From Chryseobacterium sp. LJ668 (GTDB taxonomy: Bacteria > Bacteroidota > Bacteroidia > Flavobacteriales > Weeksellaceae), in contig NZ_CP080443.1 in assembly GCF_019613955.1 (NCBI RefSeq), positions 1,922,001 through 1,986,000 on the forward strand: a stretch of DNA of 64,000 bases. Direction: 5' to 3'. Position numbers and translations under genes: made by a program. Each line of letters starts with the position of its first letter. Position 1 is the first letter of the stretch. The notes beneath the pieces are model-generated. The model saw only the letters and a program-made list of their open reading frames with translations. It was not told the DNA's origin and made no database searches. Of this stretch, positions 17,856 through 26,917 are shown piece by piece.

Positions 17856-18971
17856 TTAGTCTTCAAATTCCTCAAAACGAATTTTAAGCTGAACAGAAAT
17901 CTGCTTCTTTTCTTCTGTGTTGAGATGTGATAACGACAGACCCAATAATCGTACCGCTTTATCGTAAGGACGCAGTTCCCAGAGTTTTTTTGAAATTTTA
18001 AAATATTGTTCGGGAGAGCTGAAATATTCTTCTTTTGTGATGCTTCTTGTAAAAAGTGAGAAATCTTTGTATTTTATTTTTAAGGTCAGAGATCTACCCA
18101 TAATATTGTTTTTTGATAAGCGATGATGAAGTTCCTCACTTAAACTCTCAAGTTTTTCGTCAATCTGCTGCTCATCTGAAAGATCTTCAAAAAAAGTTCT
18201 CTCTACGGCAACACTTTTTTGAATTCTGTGAGGCTTCACTTCAGAATGATGAATGCCACGGACTACATCATAGTAATATCTTCCGGATTTACCGAAAAGT
18301 CTCGTTAAATCTTCCAGTGATCTTTTCTTTAAATCTTTGCCCTTATAAATCGCCAGACTAAACATTTTATTGGCGGTAACTTTGCCTACACCGTAAAATT
18401 TTTCTACAGGAAGTTCTTCCAGAAATTTTTCAATTTTCTCCGGGTGAATGGTTTTTTGTCCGTTGGGTTTATTGATGTCGGAAGCTACTTTAGCCAAAAA
18501 TTTATTAACAGAAATTCCTGCAGAAGCCGTTAAGCCAGTTTTTTCGAAAATTTTCTGTCGGATTTCTTTAGCAATCTGATTCGCAGATTCTATTCCCATT
18601 TTATTATCGGTCACGTCAAGATAGGCTTCATCTAGAGATAAAGGTTCTACAAGATCTGTGTATTCGTAGAAAATCTCACGGATCATTCGCGAAATTTCTT
18701 TATATCTTGGAAATCTTGGAGGTACAAAAATCAAATGCGGACATTTCTCTTTTGCTGTTTTGCTGGGCATTGCAGAACGTACCCCATATTTTCTTGCTTC
18801 ATAACTCGCTGCCGAAACTACACCACGATGTCCGCCGCCGACTGCAAGAGCTTTACCACGTAATTCAGGATTGTCGTGCTGCTCCACAGATGCATAAAAT
18901 GCATCCATATCAACATGAATAATTTTGCGAACCGGAAAAGAAGAATCCATATTACAAAGATATGGATTCAT
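17856..18971 (-). CDS. dinB: DNA polymerase IV
   Basis: Y-family translesion polymerase, 371 residues (364 if it starts at the second ATG, 18950, just before SSFPVRKIIHVDMDAFYASVE). Catalytic carboxylates are in HVDMDAFYASVEQ and LSLDEAYLDVTD; the helix-hairpin-helix region has VEKFYGVGKVTANKM; the little-finger domain follows. The last residues lack an obvious beta-clamp motif, although QKSVAVERTFFEDL is present. The product bypasses damaged bases with low fidelity. The 18950 start fits the family better. An 8-bp inverted repeat overlaps it. Confidence 0.93.
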   Translation of the reverse strand: MNPYLCNMDSSFPVRKIIHVDMDAFYASVEQHDNPELRGKALAVGGGHRGVVSAASYEARKYGVRSAMPSKTAKEKCPHLIFVPPRFPRYKEISRMIREIFYEYTDLVEPLSLDEAYLDVTDNKMGIESANQIAKEIRQKIFEKTGLTASAGISVNKFLAKVASDINKPNGQKTIHPEKIEKFLEELPVEKFYGVGKVTANKMFSLAIYKGKDLKKRSLEDLTRLFGKSGRYYYDVVRGIHHSEVKPHRIQKSVAVERTFFEDLSDEQQIDEKLESLSEELHHRLSKNNIMGRSLTLKIKYKDFSLFTRSITKEEYFSSPEQYFKISKKLWELRPYDKAVRLLGLSLSHLNTEEKKQISVQLKIRFEEFED

Positions 18972-19023
18972 TTATTTCTGTTAAAGTTTTAAATTTAGGT
19001 ATAAGGCTTTTTCAGAGTAAACT

Positions 19024-19539
19024 CTACTTTAAAAGTTGATCAATTGCAGCCTGAATTTCCGGATCTTCAGGAGAAATGGCATAGTATTTTGCAATCTCAG
19101 ATTTCTGATCAACGACCATATATCGTGGAATCCAGTTGAGGTCGATATAATTGTTGAAATCATTTTTCCAGCCGACAGAAAACCAGTAATTTTCTTTTTC
19201 CTTCATATTAAATCTTTCAAGGCTGCTGTCAAACTTTTCTTTAGATCTCTCCAAAGAAAAGAAAACAAAATCGATGTTGGGATTGTTTTTTTCTAATTCT
19301 TCAGCTTTTGGTAAAGCAATAAGACAATCTCTGCACCATCCGGCCCAAAAATCGATAACGAGAACTTTACCTTTATGCTGATTTAATATTTCCTGAACGG
19401 TGATTTTTTTACCGCTCTCATCTTCCAATTTTTGGTTTAAAGCTTCTTTTGAAAACTGAGTTTTTAAAACTTCAGGCGTTTTTTGAGAACATCCTAAAGT
19501 GAAAATACTCAACATCAAAATAGTCATGAGTTGCTTCAT
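19024..19539 (-). CDS. TlpA-like thioredoxin-fold lipoprotein
   Basis: 171 residues. Lipoprotein signal with the lipobox LSIFTLGC (Cys17). Thioredoxin/AhpC-TSA-like domain with LVIDFWAGWCRDCLIALPKA; the redox motif is CRDC instead of the more usual CGPC or CxPC, and a cis-proline-like segment is in NWIPRYMVVDQ. It probably reduces or shuffles disulfides at the periplasmic side or under the outer membrane. It stands between dinB and lpxK, with an AT-rich leader containing a TAGATTTG -7-type box at 19552-19559. Confidence 0.85.
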   Translation of the reverse strand: MKQLMTILMLSIFTLGCSQKTPEVLKTQFSKEALNQKLEDESGKKITVQEILNQHKGKVLVIDFWAGWCRDCLIALPKAEELEKNNPNIDFVFFSLERSKEKFDSSLERFNMKEKENYWFSVGWKNDFNNYIDLNWIPRYMVVDQKSEIAKYYAISPEDPEIQAAIDQLLK

Positions 19540-19638
19540 TTTATTTTTTTACAAATCTAAACATTGCAAAGTAATTGTAGGGTGAAATCGTCTGATTTAA
19601 CAAAAATTTGAGATATTGAGATCGTTATTTTAAAATAC

Positions 19639-19666
19639 AAAATCCGCAACAGCTGCTGCAGATTTT
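19639..19666 (-). terminator. Terminator of lpxK
   Basis: On the minus strand AAAATCTGCA pairs with TGCGGATTTT (ten pairs, one G-T) around an eight-base loop. It lies about 10 nt after the lpxK stop. The following T run is weak. Confidence 0.6.
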
Positions 19667-19676
19667 AATATTGGGT

Positions 19677-20705
19677 TTAAAACTTTTTATTAACGTAATT
19701 GAGAATCAATTGATTAAATTCTTCTTTTTTATCAATAATAACGTTGATTGGCCAGTAATACACATCGTCTCGCAGATAATCGAAAGTCTTCAGACGTACA
19801 TAATCTTTTTCTGTAGTAAGAATCAGCTTGTACTCTCCCAATTTTTTGTATTCATCAACAATATTCTTGATATCTGCGTCAGTAAAATTATGATGATCTC
19901 TGAATTTGAGATGTTTTACTTTCTGAGAAAATTTTGCCAAATGATTCAGCAAAGGTTTTGGGTTGGCAATTCCGGTGATCAGAAGAATGTCGTAATAATT
20001 AAGGTTGTTATCCGGAAGTGTTTTTTCTTTTGAATACACATTTTCATCATATCCGATTGACGAGAAAAATACTTTCTGTTTATGTGACGGGTGTATTCTT
20101 GAAATATAATATTGCTTGGTTTCTTCTGTAAGCTCATCCGGACATTTGCTGACCATGATAATGTCTGCACGGCTTACTCCCGCTCTTGATTCGCGCAAAT
20201 CCCCTGCAGGAAGAAGATGATCTTTAAAATAAGGATCATTAAAATCGGTCATTAAAATATTCAATCCGGCTTTGATCGCTCTGTGCTGCATCGCATCATC
20301 CAGAATCAAAACATCAAGATCCATATCTGCAATTACCTTTTTAGCTCCGGGAACACGGTCTTCTGAAACGGCAACGACAAAGCGGTTTTTGAATCTTTCA
20401 AAAAGCTGCATCGCTTCGTCACCCACAGTTTTGTAATTGCTGTCATAATTGGTAACATCGTAACCTTTTGTAAGTCTTCCGTAACCTCTGGAAAGCACTC
20501 CGGTTCTGTAATATTTTGACAAAGATTTAGCCAAGTACATTACCATAGGCGATTTCCCGCTTCCGCCCACAGAAAGATTACCGACATTGATTATCGGAGT
20601 TTTGAATGTCGTAGATTTTAAAATTCCCAGATCATACATTGTGTTTCGGATGCCCGTCACCATATGATAACCCAAAGAAAAAGGATAGAGATACCATCTT
20701 TTCAT
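19677..20705 (-). CDS. lpxK: Tetraacyldisaccharide 4'-kinase
   Basis: 342 residues. LpxK phosphorylates the 4' position of the lipid A precursor disaccharide-1-phosphate on the inner face of the inner membrane. The P-loop is VGNLSVGGSGKSPMVMYLA (residues ~41-60), followed by the family block GYGRLTKGYDV and the DLDVLILDDAMQHRAIK motif. Length and order match the family. The start is supported by a promoter-like pair (TTG at 20746-20744 and TATTTTTG at 20720-20713, minus strand) only 7 nt before the ATG, giving a very short leader. Confidence 0.95.
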   Translation of the reverse strand: MKRWYLYPFSLGYHMVTGIRNTMYDLGILKSTTFKTPIINVGNLSVGGSGKSPMVMYLAKSLSKYYRTGVLSRGYGRLTKGYDVTNYDSNYKTVGDEAMQLFERFKNRFVVAVSEDRVPGAKKVIADMDLDVLILDDAMQHRAIKAGLNILMTDFNDPYFKDHLLPAGDLRESRAGVSRADIIMVSKCPDELTEETKQYYISRIHPSHKQKVFFSSIGYDENVYSKEKTLPDNNLNYYDILLITGIANPKPLLNHLAKFSQKVKHLKFRDHHNFTDADIKNIVDEYKKLGEYKLILTTEKDYVRLKTFDYLRDDVYYWPINVIIDKKEEFNQLILNYVNKKF

Positions 20706-20712
20706 ACGTTGG

Positions 20713-20746
20713 CAAAAATAAGAATTTTATAGAGCATTTTACCCAA
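20713..20746 (-). promoter_or_regulatory. Candidate lpxK promoter
   Basis: Minus strand: TTG, 23-nt spacer, TATTTTTG. This fits the Bacteroidetes primary-sigma consensus (TTG then TAnnTTTG), with a spacer at the long end of the usual range. It predicts transcription starting almost at the ATG. Confidence 0.45.
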
Positions 20747-20893
20747 AATATTTATGACTTATTAACATTTACTTTAAAAATTACATCTTTATTATTGTTA
20801 AATTAATTTATTTTTGCAATATTATTTTAAGAGCTGATAACTATTCATCTTTATTGGTATTATTAAAAGTCTACAATATAACATTTATCTTCA

Positions 20894-21625
20894 TTGAGGT
20901 ATTTTATAGAATTTTCGTACAACGGTACAAATTATTTTGGCTATCAGATTCAGCCTAAGGATATTTCTGTGCAGGAAGAATTGGAAAAAGCACTTTCTAC
21001 CATTTTGCGTGAGCCTATTAAGACAGTAGGAGCAGGGCGAACTGATACGGGCGTTCATGCAAAAAAAATGTTTGCTCATTTTGAAACTGAACAGATTTTA
21101 CCCGATCACCTAACGCATCAGCTCAACAGTTTTCTTCCTGCGGATATTTCCATTAAAAGAATTTTTAAGGTCAAAGATGATTTTCATGCACGTTTTGATG
21201 CGACCTTCAGAACGTACGAATATTATATTTCATTAGGAAAAAATCCGTTTACTCAAAATTCGGCATGGCAGCTTTGGCGAAGAAATATTGACGTCGATAA
21301 AATGAACGAAGCCTGCAAAATTCTTTTTGAGTACGAAGATTTTACAAGTTTTGCAAAGCTGCATACCGACAATAAGACCAATCTCTGCAAAATTTACAAA
21401 GCAGAATGGGAGCAGGCCGGAACTGAGCTTAAATTTACAATTTCTGCCAACCGTTTTCTCAGAAATATGGTTCGGGCAATCGTGGGAACCATCGTTGAGG
21501 TGGGTTCCGGAAAAATGCAGCCGCAAGATCTGCGAAAAGTAATAGAAAATAAAAACAGGAGCTCAGCAGGAACTTCTGCTCCGGCTCATGCGCTCTTTCT
21601 GGTTGATGTAGGCTACGACTTTTAA
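20894..21625 (+). CDS. truA: tRNA pseudouridine(38-40) synthase
   Basis: 243 residues. TruA isomerises uridines 38-40 in the tRNA anticodon arm. It starts with RYFIEFSYNGTNYFGYQIQP and has the catalytic aspartate in VGAGRTDTGVHAKKM, then HARFDATFRTYEYYI, and the C-terminal FLRNMVRAIVGTIVEVG motif. The only start that preserves the conserved N-terminus is a TTG at 20894. A TATTTTTG box lies at 20809-20816. Confidence 0.95.
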   Translation: MRYFIEFSYNGTNYFGYQIQPKDISVQEELEKALSTILREPIKTVGAGRTDTGVHAKKMFAHFETEQILPDHLTHQLNSFLPADISIKRIFKVKDDFHARFDATFRTYEYYISLGKNPFTQNSAWQLWRRNIDVDKMNEACKILFEYEDFTSFAKLHTDNKTNLCKIYKAEWEQAGTELKFTISANRFLRNMVRAIVGTIVEVGSGKMQPQDLRKVIENKNRSSAGTSAPAHALFLVDVGYDF

Positions 21626-21736
21626 AAATCAATGATTAAATTGTCAATATCAATCGACTTGTAAAGGCTGTAAAATTTTAAAGTCTTATTTTTGCAAAGA
21701 ATTTTTTCAAATTAATTCTTTACGTCACTTTCTATC

Positions 21737-23488
21737 ATGAAAAAACAAGATACCTGGGCAATAGTAAAGAGGCTTTTCTTCATCGGTATGAAGTTTCGTT
21801 CCTGGTTTATTTTCACCCTGATTATTTCTATTATACTGTCCATAGTTTCTACTTACAGGCCGTATCTTACAATGCAGATTGTGGATAACGATATCACGAA
21901 ACTGAAAGATAAAGCTCTGATGATGAAGCATATTTATGGTCTCGTCGGGTTGGTTTTTGCAGAAACGATTTTAAATTTCTTTCTGGTTTATTTTTCCAAT
22001 TATATTTCTCAGAATGTTATCAGAGATATTCGTGAGCGTTTGTATAATAAATTGATTTATTTCAGAACGGCTTTTTTTGATAAAACGCCTATCGGACAAT
22101 TGGTGACAAGAGCTGTTGGTGATGTTGAAACGATTGCAACCGTTTATACAGACGGTTTTCTGATGGTTTTCGGAGATGTTTTGAGAATTGTTTTTGTACT
22201 GTTCATGATGTTTCAGGTAGATGTGCATCTCAGCTATATTTCTCTCGCTATTTTACCTTTGATGGTGGTTATCACAAGATTTTTTCAAAAAAGACTTAAA
22301 AAAGCTTTTGGTGATGAAAGAACCTGGACGTCCAATCAGAACTCATTTGTTCAGGAAAGATTAGCCGGAATGCCAATTATTCAGGTTTTTAACAGGCAGC
22401 AGGCTGAGTTTAAAAAGTTTGATGATATCAATATCACCCTAAAAAGTGCTTTGCTAAGGACTGTCTTTATCTTCTCACTGTTTTTTCCTGTCGTTGAATT
22501 GATTTCTTCGCTTTTCATTGGTTTTGTGCTCTTTTATGGAGGTTATATTACAATCAGTGCAGGTGTTGTCATTGCTTTTATTCAGTTTATTTCGATGCTG
22601 ATTCGTCCTTTGCGGCAGATTGCAGACCGTTTCAACAACATTCAGCGTGGTATTGTAGGGGCCGAAAGAGTTCTAGGCATTATGGATGAAGATTATGCCA
22701 TGCCCAACGAAGGAAAAATTGAAAAAGAACATTTTGACGGAAAGATAGAATTTAAAAATGTACGTTTTGCCTATGATGACAAACAAGAAGTTTTAAAAGG
22801 AATTGATTTTAAAGTTAATCCAGGAGAAACTGTGGCAATTGTAGGGGCAACCGGAGCCGGAAAATCTACTATTATCAGCTTAATCACTAGATTGTACGAC
22901 CTTAATTCGGGAGAAATCTTTATTGATGACGTAGAGCTGAAAGATTATGAATTGTACAATCTGCGAAGTCATATCGGCGTTGTTCTGCAGGATGTTTTCC
23001 TATTCCACGGAAGCATTTATGAAAATCTTTCATTCGGTGACGAAACGGTGACTTTGGAAAAAATAAAAGCTGGTGCAAAAGAAATTGAAGTTGATGATTT
23101 TATTGAAAGCCTCCCGGGGGGTTACGAATATGTAGTAAGCGAAAGAGGTTCTTCGATCTCGCTCGGGCAAAGACAATTGCTTTCTTTTCTAAGAGCGTAT
23201 TTATCAGATCCTAAAATCTTAATTTTAGATGAGGCTACTTCTTCTATTGACCATGAAAGTGAAAAACTGATTCAAAGAGCTACCGAGAAAATTACAAAAA
23301 ACAGAACGTCAATAATTATCGCACACAGACTTTCGACTATTGAAAAAGCCGATAAAATCATTGTGATGGACCAAGGTAAAATAGTGGAAGAAGGTAAGCA
23401 TCTGGAGCTTCTTGATAAAAATGGTTACTATGCTACTTTGTATAAAGCACAGCTTAGAAAAGAGATTGAAGTAGGAGAAAAATCATAA
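21737..23488 (+). CDS. ABC transporter, fused permease and ATPase (exporter type)
   Basis: 583 residues, half-transporter of the MsbA/MdlB class. Residues ~1-310 form six membrane helices; the first is FIFTLIISIILSIVSTYR. The nucleotide-binding domain has Walker A GATGAGKSTIIS, Q-loop GVVLQDVFLFHGS, signature SLGQRQLLSFLRA, Walker B ILILDEATSSID and the H-loop IIIAHRLSTI. It works as a dimer; substrate not predictable, lipids or drugs being typical. A TATTTTTG -7-like box lies at 21687-21694. Its 3' end overlaps the opposite-strand gene by 6 nt. Confidence 0.93.
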   Translation: MKKQDTWAIVKRLFFIGMKFRSWFIFTLIISIILSIVSTYRPYLTMQIVDNDITKLKDKALMMKHIYGLVGLVFAETILNFFLVYFSNYISQNVIRDIRERLYNKLIYFRTAFFDKTPIGQLVTRAVGDVETIATVYTDGFLMVFGDVLRIVFVLFMMFQVDVHLSYISLAILPLMVVITRFFQKRLKKAFGDERTWTSNQNSFVQERLAGMPIIQVFNRQQAEFKKFDDINITLKSALLRTVFIFSLFFPVVELISSLFIGFVLFYGGYITISAGVVIAFIQFISMLIRPLRQIADRFNNIQRGIVGAERVLGIMDEDYAMPNEGKIEKEHFDGKIEFKNVRFAYDDKQEVLKGIDFKVNPGETVAIVGATGAGKSTIISLITRLYDLNSGEIFIDDVELKDYELYNLRSHIGVVLQDVFLFHGSIYENLSFGDETVTLEKIKAGAKEIEVDDFIESLPGGYEYVVSERGSSISLGQRQLLSFLRAYLSDPKILILDEATSSIDHESEKLIQRATEKITKNRTSIIIAHRLSTIEKADKIIVMDQGKIVEEGKHLELLDKNGYYATLYKAQLRKEIEVGEKS

Positions 23489-23818
23489 TCCGTAGGGCAA
23501 AAAACCGAGATCTTTTTTCCAGGCATTCCCAAACTTTTGGGTAAGCGTTTTAGCAACAAGCTTATTGTTTTCTTTAGCTTTTTCAGAAAGAAATTTACTG
23601 ACCACGCAATTTTGATAATGTATATCAACACCATAATTTTTTTCAAATTTTTTGTGGGCTTTTGACATAATTCCAAACTGTACGAAGTAAGGAGTTTTTT
23701 CTCTATCTGTTACTTTTTGAGATTTTTCTTGAACTGTATTACACTTTTGTTTATGGTTTTGTGCAACAATTTGTACAGATGAAGTCAATAGAAAGACGAT
23801 TATTACTAAAATTTTCAT
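23483..23818 (-). CDS. Small exported protein of unknown function
   Basis: 111 residues. Signal peptide at 1-19 (FLLTSSVQIVAQ). The mature part is basic and contains SKAHKKFEKNYGVDIHYQNC and then VVSKFLSEKAKENNKLVAKTL, ending FGNAWKKDLGFLPYGL. The FEKxYGV and QNCV motifs give a sense of a small conserved Bacteroidetes family, but I cannot name it. Tail-to-tail with the ABC transporter. Confidence 0.65.
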   Translation of the reverse strand: MKILVIIVFLLTSSVQIVAQNHKQKCNTVQEKSQKVTDREKTPYFVQFGIMSKAHKKFEKNYGVDIHYQNCVVSKFLSEKAKENNKLVAKTLTQKFGNAWKKDLGFLPYGL

Positions 23819-24157
23819 CAGTTTTGATTTTCTATTTGATGTCTTTATGATAATGAAGTTAAAATGTAGTACTGTAATTTGAGTGAGAATAAATATTTAA
23901 ATTATTGAATCCTTTTATAAAACTACACATTAAAACCCATTTGTTAACATTAAGTTCATATTAAATTCATTTATGATTAATAACTATACAATTAGGTATA
24001 GTTTTTGTTATTAAGAATAAATATATAAAATTTCAAAAACCCTATGGTTAATTCAATAATATTTTCTAAATTTATTATAAAATTAATAATCTATTGAAAT
24101 TAATAGGGGTTGGTTTGATAATTATTGATAATTTTTAACTTAAACTAAAATTTAGAG
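23819..24157. other. 339-bp AT-rich intergenic region with an inverted repeat
   Basis: No convincing ORF. It contains an 8-bp perfect inverted repeat, AACTATAC-aattag-GTATAGTT (23982-24003), followed by T residues, which could be a terminator on the plus strand or an operator. The last ~50 bp before the gene at 24158 (TTGATAATTTTTAACTTAAAC) may hold its promoter, but no TAnnTTTG box is clear. Confidence 0.4.
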
Positions 24158-24370
24158 ATGAATAATATACAAGATGAATTTCAGGTTCTCAAAGAAGAAC
24201 TAAAAAAACTGAACATAGATGTACAAAAAGTAGTAAAAGTAGGAAATGGAAGTATGGATTTTCATGAAGTCTTTTACAGATCACCACGATATGATGATGT
24301 AAGAACAGTATATGTGCAACGCCACACGCTCGATCATCTTATCGAAAAATTTAAAGATGCGTATAAATAA
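24158..24370 (+). CDS. Small conserved-looking protein of unknown function
   Basis: 70 residues, soluble, no signal peptide. Starts MNNIQDEFQVLKEELKKLNI with a predicted helix; later SMDFHEVFYRSPRYDDVRTV and YVQRHTLDHLIEKFKDAYK. The coding pattern, its own downstream hairpin and the ordinary start context make it a likely gene. No function can be read. Confidence 0.6.
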   Translation: MNNIQDEFQVLKEELKKLNIDVQKVVKVGNGSMDFHEVFYRSPRYDDVRTVYVQRHTLDHLIEKFKDAYK

Positions 24371-24372
24371 AG

Positions 24373-24404
24373 AATACCGTTCACAATGTGAGCGGTATTT
24401 TATT
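24373..24404 (+). terminator. Terminator after the 70-residue gene
   Basis: AATACCGTTCAC and GTGAGCGGTATT form a stem with an AAT loop and one G-T pair, followed by TTTATT. It starts 2 nt after the stop. Confidence 0.75.
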
Positions 24405-24418
24405 AATGTAATGTGAAT

Positions 24419-25183
24419 TTAAAATCTGTATCCGAGTGAAAAACCGCTACGGAATCCGGCCCACGGCCCGTCAACTTTAATTCTTGCACCATTGGCATTG
24501 GTTTCTACGGTATAATCTACAAAAGGAATATCTAAATTTTCAATTTCTTTCTTCAGTTCCGCCTGCATTTCAGGAGTGAGTAAGATATCGCTCGTTAGAT
24601 TAAAATCACCTTTCCCGGTACCGTAATGTGCTCCTGCGATCCAGAAATCCAAAACCAAATTATGCTGCTTATTAAGAAAAAACTGCGCACCGACCATTAA
24701 TCCCCCACTGTTTCCTTTTGCGTCTCCCATACCTTTAAGTGGAATAGGGATGGTAGTTCCAAATGCATTGTAATCATACGTGTAATCAAATGTATTGGTA
24801 GAAACTTTTGAAAATCGGTAATAAGGAGCAAAATAAAATCCTTTTCCATAGCCTTGACCAATGTAAAATCTCGGTTCTAGGGTAAAGTTGGTCGCTTTTA
24901 TTTTTAGATTTTGGAAATCTTTTTCGTCTTCATCACTCAGAAAAGCATTCATGAAAGGTACTTTTCCTTCTGCAACGGTTCCGAAACCTACATTGATGGC
25001 AAACCAGCGATTGATTGATCTCTCATACGAAAGATTAATATTTCTGAAAGCATAACCGGTAATATTGGTTTTAATGATATTCATCTTGTCTTCCGGAACA
25101 GTATTTATTTCCGGATTAATTATCTGCTGTGCGCTGAATCCTGAGATAAGAAAACACGGGACAAGAATTAATAGTTTTTTCAT
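24419..25183 (-). CDS. Outer-membrane beta-barrel protein
   Basis: 254 residues. Signal peptide at 1-18 (FLISGFSAQ). The remainder alternates aromatic and polar residues in strand-length segments (WFAINVGFGTVAEGKVPFMN, FTLEPRFYIGQGYGKGFYFA, FRSGFSLGYRF) and ends in the aromatic residue typical of barrels assembled by BamA. It resembles the DUF3575-like outer-membrane proteins of Bacteroidetes. Function unknown. Confidence 0.8.
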   Translation of the reverse strand: MKKLLILVPCFLISGFSAQQIINPEINTVPEDKMNIIKTNITGYAFRNINLSYERSINRWFAINVGFGTVAEGKVPFMNAFLSDEDEKDFQNLKIKATNFTLEPRFYIGQGYGKGFYFAPYYRFSKVSTNTFDYTYDYNAFGTTIPIPLKGMGDAKGNSGGLMVGAQFFLNKQHNLVLDFWIAGAHYGTGKGDFNLTSDILLTPEMQAELKKEIENLDIPFVDYTVETNANGARIKVDGPWAGFRSGFSLGYRF

Positions 25184-25326
25184 GGTAGTATAATTTTGAT
25201 TTAATTAAGGCAGAAATAGAATGATAAGCTGCAACTTATGTAAACAATAAAGTACAATTATGTTGAATCAAAAACCGTTCTAAAATCATAGAATAGCTAA
25301 AGATATCTTAAAATAATTAATGATAA

Positions 25327-26304
25327 TTACTTTTTGATGAATTTTATGCTTTCAGATTGCGATTTGTTTCCTGAAATCTCAATAAAATATGCTGAAGGTG
25401 GCAGATCTGAAACCTGTACTTTTCCGGTTCTTAAATCGGATGTTTTAATCAGCTTTCCATCCGGGCTGTAGATATTAGCTCTAGAAAAATTTGACAAGTC
25501 ACCTTTAATTTCAATATAATCATGTGCTGGATTTGGATAAATTTGAATTGTTTTTTTTGTTCTTACATCAGAAGATGTTGCGAGAAATGTTTCGTTTAAC
25601 GCCTGAGCTGCATTGGTTGTCTGCGCTGTTCCCTGAACGGTAATAACTGCATTGGTTGTAGTTAACAAAGGAAATTTATGAAGGCTGTCATAATAGGTAT
25701 AGGAGGTATTGACAACACTTCCTACAGGAAATCCAAATACTGTAAGTGAAAAATTCTGAATCGATTTTATTCTTAAAACATTGGTATAGGTTTTTGTCCC
25801 GATAAGAAGTGTTCCTGCCGCATCGGCTGTAAGACTGATGGTTCCACTAAAATTACCCGAGCCTGCGGTAGCCGAGAACGTTCCGGAAGCAGTATCTGTT
25901 TCTGAGTATCCGAAAGCTGCTGGATAGCTGATAAATGTTCCGTTGTTGGCGGAAAAATTGAGTGTTGCATCCGGGGTTACCAATCCTGTAATTTCAAGTT
26001 TGCTTGCTGTTTGCTTATAATAAACAGTATTTCCTGCGCCGACCATTTTGATTGTGGTTCCCGGAAAAGTTGATATTTCACTTGCGGTAGGTGCAGAGTA
26101 GGAGGTAGCTGATGCGGAACCCTGTGTTAAACTCGTGTTTATAAATGTTGCATTATTACCTGTCGCAGAATTGTCAACCGTACCGTTAACGTTTACATTA
26201 TTCACAACTTCTCCGATGATAGGGTCGTTAAATGCTTTGGTAATGGTAGTTTGTGCTGAGGTCGATGCTGTTGATGCAAATAAAATGAATAGAATTGTTT
26301 TCAT
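25327..26304 (-). CDS. Secreted protein with T9SS sorting domain
   Basis: 325 residues. Signal peptide at 1-17 (FASTASTSAQ). The body is rich in Thr, Ser, Ala and Gly with beta-strand character (ATLNFSANNGTFISYPAAFG, SGNFSGTISLTADAAGTLLI), without an enzymatic motif. Residues ~250-325 are a T9SS type A sorting domain (IQIYPNPAHDYIEIKG, then PPSAYFIEISGNKSQSES). Likely a surface or secreted protein of unknown role. Confidence 0.85.
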   Translation of the reverse strand: MKTILFILFASTASTSAQTTITKAFNDPIIGEVVNNVNVNGTVDNSATGNNATFINTSLTQGSASATSYSAPTASEISTFPGTTIKMVGAGNTVYYKQTASKLEITGLVTPDATLNFSANNGTFISYPAAFGYSETDTASGTFSATAGSGNFSGTISLTADAAGTLLIGTKTYTNVLRIKSIQNFSLTVFGFPVGSVVNTSYTYYDSLHKFPLLTTTNAVITVQGTAQTTNAAQALNETFLATSSDVRTKKTIQIYPNPAHDYIEIKGDLSNFSRANIYSPDGKLIKTSDLRTGKVQVSDLPPSAYFIEISGNKSQSESIKFIKK

Positions 26305-26466
26305 ATTTACTTTTTGCTAAAGATAATTAAAAAGTAAATTATTTTTTTCATTTATTTGATAAAAAATCGTTAATAATCATGTAAACATATCACCTAAAAA
26401 TAAATTGAATACAAAATTTATATTCATTACAAAGATGCGGATAGCAATAATTTTATAAAGTACTTT

Positions 26467-26904
26467 TTATTTTTCTCTGCATGCACATTCATGGTGTTCG
26501 TTGATATATGCAATGGTAGCTTTACATAGTTTTTCCAATGTATCGATATTGATATCCGCTAATTTTTTAATATAAATACAGGCTTTGCCGATCTTGAATT
26601 TCCCTAGATTTTCCAACAAAGGTTTATTTTCTTCAATGGGCGAATATACATACAGCGAAAATTCTGCTTTACGCGGTGAAAAACCAATGATTGGAGCGTC
26701 ACCTTTATGTCCGCTTGCATATTTGTAATGGTAACTGCCAAAACCGATAATGGTAGGTCCCCACATTTTAGGTTCAAAGCCGGACCATTCGCGCATGAGC
26801 TCTATTAACTGGAAACTTTCTGCTTTTTTCTGTTCGTTTTCGACATATGAATTGATGAATTCAGTAACATCCACCTGTGTTTCGCCCGTTTTATTTTTTG
26901 CCAT
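26467..26904 (-). CDS. DUF1801-family protein
   Basis: 145 residues from the ATG at 26904 (MAKNKTGETQVDVTEFINSY). A longer in-frame start at 26991 would overlap the preceding gene and adds nothing conserved. It contains LMREWSGFEPKMWGPTIIGF and YKYASGHKGDAPIIGFSPRK and then SLYVYSPIEEN, the pattern of DUF1801 proteins with a YdhG-like fold. Biochemical role unknown. It lies 13 nt after the arr-like gene, so the two are probably co-transcribed. Confidence 0.85.
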   Translation of the reverse strand: MAKNKTGETQVDVTEFINSYVENEQKKAESFQLIELMREWSGFEPKMWGPTIIGFGSYHYKYASGHKGDAPIIGFSPRKAEFSLYVYSPIEENKPLLENLGKFKIGKACIYIKKLADINIDTLEKLCKATIAYINEHHECACREK

Positions 26905-26917
26905 GATAGTAAATAGA

